Of a DNA stretch of 64,000 nucleotides, positions 11,165 through 19,510 are shown one piece after another; position 1 is the first letter of the stretch; every line of letters starts with the position of its first letter. The notes beneath the pieces are model-generated. The model worked only from the letters and a program-made list of their open reading frames with translations, did not search any database and was not told where the DNA came from. The stretch is taken from NCBI GenBank assembly GCA_030267965.1, contig BRYA01000635.1:1-64000 (forward strand). Reading direction: 5' to 3'. This DNA is from Triparma columacea (taxonomy: Eukaryota; Sar; Bolidophyceae; Parmales; Triparmaceae). A program made the translations under genes and the position numbers.

Positions 11165-12257
11165 TTAAAGTTCACCCCCTCCCCCCCTTCCCTCCTCCTC
11201 CTTGACAATCTTGTCAATGCCCTCCATTAGCCAGAACCCCCTTTTCGTGATGGCCATCAGTGCATCGAAGCAGCTCAAACAATTGACCTTCTTCCCATCC
11301 CCGTCATTATCACAGTAGAAACTTTGCCCCATGTCCTTGCAACTCCCTACGTGCTCGCTGAGACTCTCCATGACTCCCTTGGTGTCCATCGGCCCTTCCT
11401 CCACCCTCAGCGTCTTGCTCCTCCCCTTGAAGCTAAAGCACCACTCATACCTCCCCTCCTCTTTGAATTTCCCAAGCTCCCCCCCCCCCCTTGGCGAGAG
11501 TACCGCCGCATCCCCCGCCGTTCCCACGACGTCGTAGAACTGCAGCAGGGTGTCGTAACAAGTCCTTCCCCAGTCTCTCACTATCATGCACCCCCCGGTC
11601 CTCCTCAGCAGCGGGAGCGCCGCGATCCCCACGTCCACCCTAGCCCTCCCCCCGTTAACCACCCAGTACGAGTTCCCCCTCCCCCCTGCCCTCTCCTGGA
11701 AGAACTTCATCTCCTCAATGTACTTTTCAAACTCCTGCAGGGTGCCCTCCTCCTCTACCCGGTCGAATATTTTACCCCCTGTGTTAGTGAAGTCCCCGTA
11801 GACCGCCTTGACAGACACGCGCCCAGAGTCGGAGAACTTGTCACGGAGAGTATTGAAGGTCATTGGGTCGTGGGAGATTACAGACCAGGATAAGACGGCG
11901 TCGTGGCGGCTGAAACGGGAGGTTAGATCGCCGCCACCGAATTCTACCACGTGCGTGTATTTGTAGTCCTTTCGGAGCCTTTGGAAGGGGGCAGGGGGAG
12001 TTAGAAAAGTGCACCTTTTCACGACAATTGTCAGCTTCTCCACATTCAAACCGAGCTCTCGGACATCCCCCCCCTTCTTGCCTCCTCCCAACCCCCGATC
12101 CCCCCCCCCCCCTTCCCCCCCCTGGAACCACCCCACCCCCCTTCCTTGTTTACCTGTCAAACAACCCCCCAATCATCTCAATCTCATCCTTAAGTGGATC
12201 ATCGGCTAAAGAGATAACGAAAATGCAGCCTAATAGCAATAAAAAAGCGCATATCAT
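11165..12257 (-). CDS. Methyltransferase-like protein with N-terminal hydrophobic leader, two exons
   Basis: Exons 12257-12154 and 11978-11165 (918 nt, 305 aa). Exon 1 encodes a short hydrophobic leader (MICAFLLLGCIFVISLA), read as a signal peptide or anchor, then an acidic stretch and IEMIGGLFDR. Exon 2 continues with KYTHVVEFGGGDLTSRF. A strand-Gly-x-Gly-Gly segment followed by Ser/Thr is the glycine loop of Rossmann-type SAM-dependent methyltransferases. The later VSVKAVYGDFTN and CMIVRDWGRTCYDTLLQFYDVV fit the following strands. Substrate unknown. The secretory leader suggests action in the ER/Golgi or outside the cell. Exon 1 was placed by frame and by a continuous hydrophobic reading, so it is less certain than exon 2. 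Confidence 0.6.
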
Positions 12258-12542
12258 GGCAGATGAATATTATTATTTGGAACTAACCCAAAATTGAAAT
12301 CTTCGGAAAATGGGCCCAAATCATAAAAGCAAAGGCAATTTCTCCTACGTAATTTTCACCGCAATAAGTAAGCTGCCGCTGCAAAGATTTAGAAATCCCA
12401 CCCTAAACTTGCACTTTAAATCTCAATCATCCTCCCAGGCCTGAAATTCACTACTCTCTCCACGCCTCCCACCGCCCTTTTTTTGGAATCAGATCCCTTT
12501 CCAGCTTTCTCTCTCCCTTCCTCTACTACCACATACTCCAAT
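12258..12542. promoter_or_regulatory. Divergent promoter, methyltransferase-like gene / TBCD
   Basis: The 285-bp spacer separates two divergently transcribed starts. It is AT rich near the minus-strand gene and becomes a pyrimidine-rich leader just before the TBCD ATG (12440-12542). No TATA box or defined operator can be assigned. Confidence 0.4.
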
Positions 12543-15500
12543 ATGTCGGTTGTAGTAGAATCGCAGTTCTTTAAAGAGAAAGAACTCGTTCTTCAATTAA
12601 TAGGCTCAATAGCTTCAACCGTACAAGCCCCTTCCTCTACTTCTTCCTCCTCTACTACTTCTTCCTCAGATCAGAATGCCGAGTACACGATACAAAAGAT
12701 AAAGACAATATTCGACAAGTATCTAGAGTCCCCCACGCTTCTGGACCCCTCACTGGAGGCCCTGATGGAGGCGTTGGTGACACCCTCCAACAACCTAATC
12801 ACGACCCTCTACGCAGACACCGGGGAGGCACCCAGCGGTGACAACGACAAGCAGAGAGACTCCCAAATTCAGACCCTCCACATGCTCCTCGACCTTATCT
12901 CCACCCTGTGCAAGGTCCGTGGCTACAAGACCGTGAAGAAGTTTTTCACTCATGAGGCCTCGGATCTCGAGCCCACCCTCCTCTGCCTCCAGTCCCAGGA
13001 CCGCCTCTCCTCGGAGACCTGGACGACCCGCTATTCTCTCCTCCTTTGGCTCTCCATGCTCGCCATGGTCCCCTTTGACATATGCACTATAGACTCCTCC
13101 TCCTCCACCGCTACTCAAAAGTCCTCCAACCTCGTAGAGGAGATTATCAGCGTCAGCAAGAGCTACCTCGGGGACAGCGGACCGACCAGGGAGGCCGCGA
13201 GCGTTTGCCTGGCGAGCGTCCTCACGAGGCCAGACATGGAGAAGGGATACCTGCAGGAGTTTATGAAGTATGCCAAGTCCGTCCTCTCCAGCCGCGCCCT
13301 TAACTCCCGTGCCACCCCTCCCTCCACGTCCACGTCCACGTCCACGTCCACCTCAACCTCCGTCTCCGGGGCTTTCTCCTTCCGCAGCCACCTAACCGAC
13401 AACACCTTCGAGACCATGGGTGTCATCCACACCCTCGCACTCCTCTTCAAGACTGGGGAAAGGTCCAAGTTCCTCAAGTACGTCGAGGAGTTCATGGAGG
13501 AGCTAATCCTCATCGCGGAGAACAACACATCCCAGACCCTCCTCCGCAAGCTCCTCGTCAAGCTCTTCCAGCGCATCGGATGCACCTTCATGCCCGTCAG
13601 GATCGTTCCTTGGAGGTACCAGAGAGGGAAGAGGAGCTTGATATCAAATATGGAGCAGTCGAAAGACATCTCCAAGTCAGGAGGCGAGAATGGGCGCACT
13701 TCACAACCCTCTAGCGACCCCCCCCCACCCCCCCCGACCGACGAGCTGCTTTCCGAACCTCACATCTACGTGCCCCCGGAGCTCGAGGACGTCGTGGACC
13801 AGCTCCTTACGGGCCTCAACGACGTAGACACCGTCGTCAGGTGGTCTGCTGCGAAGGGGTTGGGTAGGATCACTGAGAGGCTACCTAGGGAGTGCGCTGA
13901 CGACGTCGTGGGGGCGATCATGGAACTGTTCACGAAGGAGAGCAGCGACAAGGCGTGGCACGGGGCCAGCTTGGCGATGGCGGAGCTCGCCCGCCGCGGC
14001 CTCCTCCTCCCCGGCCGCCTCCCCACCGCCGTCCCCATCATCGTCCAGGCCATCGGCTACGACGTTCGCCGCGGGCAGAACTCCGTCGGAGCACATGTCA
14101 GAGACGCGGCCTGCTACGTATGCTGGGCCTTCGCCCGGGCGTACTCACCTGAGGTCATGGCCCCGTACGTAATGGACCTCAGCAAGGCCATGCTGAGAGC
14201 GGCGCTGTTCGACAGGGAGATCAATTGCAGGAGGGCGGCGAGCGCCGCGTTCCAGGAGAACGTGGGGAGGCAGGGAAACGAGAACTTCAAGCACGGGATC
14301 GAGATCCTCACGGCCGCGGACTACTTCACGCTGGGGAACCGGGTCAACGCGTACACTGAAATCTCCTGCTTCGTAGCGTCGTTCGAGGAGTACAGGAAAC
14401 CGGTCATAAGCCATCTGGCAGAGATCAAACTCTTCCACTGGGACCCCGTCATCAGGGAGCTCTCCTCCAAGGGCCTGGGAAACCTCACATCGCTCGACTC
14501 CGGCCATATGGTCGACACCGTTATCCCCGACCTGATTTCCAAGGTCTGCGACCCTGATCTCCTCGTCCGCCACGGGGCCGTCCTCGGGATTGCGGAGATC
14601 ACCCTCGCACTGAAGGAGCTTGCCCAACCTCTCTCCCAAAATATCGCGGACGTCGTCGTCGCCGTCGAGAAGGCCCGGCTGTACAGGGGCAAAGGTGGAG
14701 AGATAATGAGGGGCGCGATATGTAGGCTCATCGAATGTATCGCCCTCGCGGGGATCCCCATCCCCGTCAAGACCCAAGTCAGGCTTCTCGACACGCTCGA
14801 CGACTGCATCAAGCACCCGCTTGAGACGATATCGCAGGCAGCCGTCGCGGGACTTAAGGCGCACCTGAGCGTCTACTTCCCCGTCGCGAGCACTGGACCG
14901 TCTGACAGACTTAGAAAGAGGGTCGTGGATAAATACGTCAAAATCATGGAGGAGGAAGACAACGCGGCCGCCACCCGAGGGTTCGCGCTCGCGCTAGGGG
15001 CGCTCCCCGGGAAGCTCATCGCGTTCAACGAGGCAACCCTGACGGCAGTTATATCTACCCTCTGCACTTGTTCCGACTCGAACTACAAGGTCGGGGAGGA
15101 GGTGAGATTAGAGCCGAGAAAGCGAAGCCGACGAGGCTCTCAGCGTAGGCGCTGTCGGACGACAACAACTCTACACCCTAAAATTTACCATTCCCCTAAC
15201 TAACCCCACCCTTTCCTCGGCTTCCCTTTCTCCCATCGCCCCCCGCGCTTACCCTTTTAGCCCGACGCCGAGACCCGTCGTAACTGTGTATCCGCTCTAA
15301 CGTCAATCATCTCAACAGTCGGTGTCCACACCCTAAATTCCTCCACCGTCACCACGGACAACCAGCCCCTTAAGACTTTAGGTTTGAGCAAAACCCAGGC
15401 CGACATGATCTACGAAGCGGCGTTCAAATGCTTAGAGGACTACAGTATGGACAAAAGAGGCGACGTTGGTAGCTGGGTTCGTTACGTTTCCCTAGGTTGT

Positions 15501-16766
15501 CTAGAGGTCTTAACAAACGCATGCGTAACTGCGGGACAACCTCGGGAGAAGAGACTAGAGGTGGGGGGAGGGGAGTGGGAGAATGTACCGGATAGGGTGG
15601 GGAGGGATAAGTTCCTAGAAAAGGACGTTATGGAGAAAGTCGCAAGATGCATACAGACGGGTGTACCAATCAGGGGTGTCTCGGGTGGTGAGGGGGGTAA
15701 GGGTGACCCTCCTATCTTCGACGCACACTTATGTACTAAGGTACTAGGGGCTATACTAAAACAGCTGGCCGAGAAACTGGATAATGTTAGGGAGAGGGCG
15801 GGGACTATATTATCCAGGATGCTTAAGGAGGACGCGGAACCTAGACTACCGCACGTGGTTGACAGAGGGTTCCTAATGGAGGCTCTTAAGCACGGTGGTG
15901 GTGGACCTGTTAACTGGGCAAGCCCGACTGTTGTATACCCCATGATGGTTAAGGTAATGAACATCGACTGCTACCACCACGCCGTTTTCTCCGGACTCGT
16001 TGTTTCAGTTGGGGGGCTTACAGAGTCAGTGGTAAGGGCGAGCGGGGGTGCACTCGTGGAATGGGCAAAAGCCATGAAGCGACTAAGGGGATGGAGGCAC
16101 CTAGCCAGGCTCGGCAGGACGGTCCTCAAGATACTAGAGGAACACGGGGGAAACGAAAGGGTCGTTGTACCACTGCTAAGGACGGCAGCACTACTACAGA
16201 AGAACGAAGCGCTAGGGTGCGGGGGATTCGATAAGGGGACGAGGGGGGAGGAACAGATGAAGGACACGCTCCCAGCTGAGATGCTCAGGATGTGCAGGGC
16301 GGAGGTTAGTAGAAGCAGGAGCTACAAGAAGATCGTGGCTGCCGCCGACGTCGTCATCGGGCTGGCAGGGAGGGTCAACAGGGAGGAGGACGGGGAGGAG
16401 GAACTGGGGGTTGTGGACGAGGCTGTGAGGTTCACGTTGGGGATGATGGGGCACCCTTTCCCCAAGGTTAGGAAGTACGTGGCCGGACAGCTGTACGGGG
16501 CCGTGCTGGTAAACGAGGACCTGGTTAAGGACAGGGGGAGGGTGGAGGAGGTAGAGACGGTCCTGTTGGAGACGGCGTGGGACGGGGAGATGGAGGGGGA
16601 GGGGGGGGAGGAGGGGGTTAGGGAAAGGAGGAACAAACTCGCGGAGATTATGGGGGCGGAACTTAGCGAGAAGGTTAAGGAGAGGAAGGAGAGAGTTAAG
16701 AAGGACAGGGTTAAGGAGGACGAGCTTGAGAGCTACATGAGCTTGGTGAAGGAGGCAGGGAGGTGA
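12543..16766 (+). CDS. TBCD: Tubulin-folding cofactor D (TBCD)
   Basis: Exons 12543-15101 and 15261-16766 (4065 nt, 1354 aa). TBCD is the HEAT-repeat cofactor that captures beta-tubulin, joins it to alpha-tubulin with cofactors C and E, and acts on microtubule ends. Family marks: TRYSLLLWLSMLAMVPFDI near residue 180, matching the conserved RYxLLLWLS...PFD motif; VRWSAAKGLGRITERLP near 440; and, over the exon join, a long HEAT region with STVGVHTLN and RGDVGSWVR, the TBCD C-terminal domain signature. The start is the ATG at 12543 (MSVVVESQFF); an upstream in-frame TTG is ignored. It is longer than animal TBCD (about 1190 aa), mostly through Ser/Thr-rich linkers (one of repeated Thr-Ser codons at 13322-13353). 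Codon choice differs visibly between the exons. Confidence 0.93.
13320..13355 (+). repeat. In-frame 6-bp tandem repeat (TCCACG) in TBCD
   Basis: Five to six copies of a TCCACG unit encode a Ser-Thr tract in a linker between HEAT segments. Being six bases long, it keeps frame when it expands or contracts. Confidence 0.85.
15102..15260 (+). other. TBCD intron
   Basis: The donor is GAGGAG/GTGAGA and the acceptor is CCCTTTTAG/CCC, both in phase 0. The acceptor was chosen because the frame from here reads DAETRRNCVSALTSI, which matches the conserved TBCD C-terminal domain; a later AG at 15318-15319 would delete it. The intron 5' part contains AAAGCGAAGCC, a variant of the intron motif discussed in the findings. 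Confidence 0.75.
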
Positions 16767-16950
16767 AGGGAACGGGGGGGGCGGGGGGGAGGGAAGGAGG
16801 ATGGAGAGGGTCCGGATTGTTTGTTCCGGAAAAGAGTAGAATAATTCTGATGCTCATGCGATACAAGAAATAAGAAGAGGAGGCTCGCTGAGTTTCCCCT
16901 TTATTTTTGTTTACATTAAATAAATTCTATCCCTAACGTTTCGAAGTCTA

Positions 16951-17549
16951 TCACATCCCAACTCCCTTCCCCAGATTATTCATGAACTCAAGATCCTCAT
17001 CCGTATACCCCAACTTCTTCATAGTTTTCCTCATTTGCGGGCTACTTAGCATGCTCCCGACCCCCCCTGTTTCGCTATCTTCCCCCCTCGCAACTGCTAG
17101 GGCTTTAACGAAGATACCTTTAATAGCAAAGTTACAAAGCATGTAAACACAGAACCAGCTCACCGCTTTCGGGTGTCCCTCTAACCCCGTCAGCCCCCTC
17201 TGTGTAACGCGGCGGAAGAGGGAGATAGGCTCGAAGGGTAGTACGGCGACGACGGTGGAGGAGTGGGTGGAGGAGAGGTAACGGAACTGGAGGAACTGGA
17301 TTGCCATTCCGAGGAAATTGTACTTTCCTTTTGCACCGGCTATGTTGGCGGACGCGGTTGAGACGTCGTCAGAGGCGGCTTTCTTCTTTAAGGCCTGCTT
17401 CTCTTTCTGCTTCTTGGTTAGGTTGGGGGTTGTGGACTCTAGGGTTGAGGCGTTCTTGAAGATGCGGTCTCGGTTGAGACGGGCCTTGTTCAACTTTTGG
17501 ATTAGGCTAGCGTAACGGTCTGTCTTATATACCATAAAGTGACACACAG
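16951..17549 (-). CDS. TMCO1: TMCO1-type ER calcium channel / translocon factor (first exon not found)
   Basis: The frame covers about 199 aa. TMCO1 is an ER membrane protein of the Get1/EMC3/YidC superfamily, described as a calcium-load-activated channel and part of the multipass translocon. Visible marks: VYKTDRYASLIQKLNKARL near the N-terminus, as in TMCO1 just after the first membrane helix; a Lys-rich coiled coil; VVAVLPFEPISLFRRVTQRGL; and a final membrane helix SWFCVYMLCNFAIKGIFVKAL. The C-terminus has a family-atypical 40-residue tail. The first transmembrane helix is missing from this exon. A splice acceptor (CCCCGTAG) sits exactly where it should join (17550-17551), so an upstream exon is expected above 17560, but I could not identify it. 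Confidence 0.8.
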
Positions 17550-17697
17550 CTACGGGGAGGTGGTGGTTGTGATGGGAGTGAGTTAGTGGTTTGGGATCCG
17601 GCAGTCACCAACTTCTACGATTTCATAGGAGCACAATTAACTCTTGCCGGCAAACGCAGAGTCCTCACGGGAAACGGCATTCGCGCCGAAGTCCGTC

Positions 17698-17880
17698 ATG
17701 GTGTCCAATCTGCCCACGGCTGCGGCAGATAAGAAGGCTCAGATTGATCACGCAGTCCCCTTCCTCCTCTGGCAGTGTTGCCTTTACACCAACAGGAGGG
17801 CAGCACTCGACGCTTCCAATGCGGCCAACCAACAGACAGGAGCGCCAAGCGGCATCACGGCGGTGGTCCTATTATTTTGA
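17698..17880 (+). CDS. Short hypothetical ORF, doubtful
   Basis: A plus-strand frame from the ATG at 17698 gives about 60 aa (MVSNLPTAAADKK..., then a segment with NRRAALDASNAANQQ). Its composition looks protein-like, but there is no homology I recognise. It lies where the missing first exon of TMCO1 on the other strand might be. The opposite strand also has a short open frame from 17700. Either may be chance. Treat as unproven. Confidence 0.2.
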   Translation: MVSNLPTAAADKKAQIDHAVPFLLWQCCLYTNRRAALDASNAANQQTGAPSGITAVVLLF

Positions 17881-18345
17881 AGGAGGAGGCTTATTTGCAA
17901 CAACAGGACGGCGGTGTTGACGGCAGAGTGTGATATTTTTACCCTTACCTTCCATGAATAACGTTGATGTCATTATGGTTACTATGATATGTACATAAGG
18001 AGGTAACGATGATAACATGCTTCCCATGACGATAATTGGAGATTAAACAGAGAGAGGACAGAGATTGAGGACAGGAAAAATTGAGCCTCAGTTTATCTCC
18101 CCATTCACTCCCCATTTACGCTGAATTTGAACTCAAATTAGTGCTATAATCCCATTTGTGGTACCTATCATCGTAAATATCATCATAATATCATCATAAT
18201 ACACCCCTAGCTCCTAATAACTTCTCCTGACAACCCACAGATCGCAACCTCTGTTCTGATCTCTCCTCTCTCTCACCTGAATCTTCACCTTTCCATCATC
18301 CATCTACGTAGCGCCAAACAATAGCCAACAACAATATCCTGTTAA
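17881..18345. other. AT-rich spacer upstream of TRAPPC4
   Basis: About 465 bp without an open frame. It has a short repeated ATCATAATATCATCATAATA block at about 18178-18200, then C/T-rich sequence. It probably contains the TRAPPC4 promoter and perhaps the 5' end of TMCO1. No RNA gene was recognised. Confidence 0.4.
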
Positions 18346-18375
18346 CCCTAACATTACCCTAACATTACCCTAACA
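18346..18375 (+). repeat. 11-bp CCCTAACATTA repeat abutting the TRAPPC4 start
   Basis: Two full copies and one partial copy of CCCTAACATTA end directly at the ATG at 18376. The CCCTAA core resembles telomere-type sequence, but the unit is 11 bp and interrupted, so it is not a telomere array. It would form the 5' UTR. Confidence 0.85.
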
Positions 18376-18846
18376 ATGACATTCCTCCACCTATTCATAG
18401 TGAATAAGTCAGGAGGATTAATATACTCCACATCCTTCTCCCCAACCTCCCCCCCACTAAACACTAACGATTGCCTAAGAATAGGTTCAACCTTCCACTC
18501 CTTACACGCCATTGCCTCCCAGGCTTCCCCAACTCCATCTCCCACGTCAAGCTCAACTTCAAACCCCAACACAAACTCCACCGGCATAGAGACGATAGAA
18601 GCCGGTCCTTTAACCCTCCGTTGTCTCCAGACACCCACAGGCCTAAAGTTCATTCTAACGGCTCTCTCCCCCTCCCCCCCAACCTCAATGGACGACGCTC
18701 TCGCTGAGATCTACGCCGTGTATTCAGACTACGCCATGAAGAACCCATTTTACGAATTGGAAATGCCAGTTAGAGGGGAGAAGTTTGAGAGAGGGGTTAG
18801 ACAAGCGGTTATGGCTAAGGAGGGGAAGGGGGGATACCTTAGATGA
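18376..18846 (+). CDS. TRAPPC4: TRAPP complex subunit 4 (synbindin/Trs23)
   Basis: A single 156-aa exon. TRAPPC4/Trs23 is part of the core of the TRAPP complexes, the guanine-nucleotide exchange factors for Rab1/Ypt1 (and Rab11 in TRAPPII) in ER-Golgi traffic. The protein starts MTFLHLFIVNKSGGLIYSTSF, matching the family N-terminal strand VNKxGGLIY. Then come FHSLHAIASQ, a Ser/Thr-rich insert, a strand-rich segment with LRCLQTPTGLKFILTALS, and the helix YAVYSDYAMKNPFYELEMPV, the family longin-fold ending (YSDYALKNPFY). Length fits the plant/algal form, which lacks the animal PDZ-like insert. The ATG directly follows the CCCTAACATTA repeat. Its 3' end has a decayed tandem copy downstream. Confidence 0.92.
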   Translation: MTFLHLFIVNKSGGLIYSTSFSPTSPPLNTNDCLRIGSTFHSLHAIASQASPTPSPTSSSTSNPNTNSTGIETIEAGPLTLRCLQTPTGLKFILTALSPSPPTSMDDALAEIYAVYSDYAMKNPFYELEMPVRGEKFERGVRQAVMAKEGKGGYLR

Positions 18847-19165
18847 GGGGGCTTTTTCATTTCAACTTTTTTGTTTTCTTTTTTTCGTCGACAAACTATT
18901 ATTGGCACCAGTTAGTATAGAAACAGTACGCATGTACATCCTCCCTCCCTCCCTCCCTCCATCCCTTCGGTTAGGGGTGACAACGTTCGACAGGTGTGTT
19001 AGGCAAGCCGTCATGGCCAAGGAGGGGGGGTATATTCAAACATTCATTTCAACTTTTTTTCTTTTTTTCGACAAAACCTCATTTTAATGGCCGTCTATAT
19101 TATTGGCACAGTTAGTATACAAACAGTACGCATGTACATCCTCCATCCCTCCCTCCCTCCCTCCT
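18783..19165 (+). repeat. Tandem duplication of the TRAPPC4 3' end (about 200-bp period)
   Basis: The end of TRAPPC4 and its 3' UTR (from about 18783) recur from about 18983. In the second copy a frame reads FDRCVRQAVMAKEGGYI, against FERGVRQAVMAKEGKGGYL in the gene. The 3' UTRs share CAACTTTTTT, TATTGGCAC and ACAGTACGCATGTACATCCT, then a CCCT tract. The second copy lacks a start and is diverged, so it is a broken fragment. Confidence 0.85.
18980..19078 (+). pseudogene. Broken copy of the TRAPPC4 C-terminal coding end
   Basis: A short diverged remnant of the last 20 or so codons of TRAPPC4 with 3' flank. It has no start or upstream exon, and the reading frame runs on into T-rich sequence. 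It arose with the tandem duplication noted for this spacer. Confidence 0.75.
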
Positions 19166-19270
19166 CCTCCTCTTCCTCCACTCCATCCACAACCCACCCC
19201 CTGTTCCCACCCCCCTCCCCCTCTCTCCTCCCCCTCCCACCCCTAAGAAAAATATCTTTGTCTCCCTCGT

Positions 19271-19490
19271 CCTCTTCCCTCTCTTCCTTCTAATCCCCGT
19301 TCCACTCCCCCAGTCTGTACCCTACGATGGTTGGTGTAGTGTCCGGGTAAACCCAGTGGTGTCTCCCGTTCCTGGCCTTGATCTCAAGGTTGGCAAAGGT
19401 CCACGTTCCCGCATTTTACCTGAGCACCCTTGCTGTCGAAGCAGCAGTTCCTCGTTCTTCCAGACTCCTGCTCCTCCCCCTGCACGGTCG
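19271..19490 (-). pseudogene. Broken copy of the 3' end of the giant repeat-protein gene
   Basis: This 220-bp block is about 90% or more identical by eye to 19491-19710, the true end of the giant gene, and lies directly next to it. It retains the final codons and stop but carries single-base insertions (for example AAAGGTCC for AAAGTCC, TTCCTCG for TTCTCG) that shift the frame. Without upstream sequence it cannot be a gene. Confidence 0.88.
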
Positions 19491-19510
19491 CCTCTTCCCT
19501 CTCTTCCTTC

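Noticed and set aside
18346..18375. Possible internal telomere array
   Set aside because: The unit is 11 bp and only about three copies; a telomere array would have a shorter exact unit and more copies. Kept only as a repeat.
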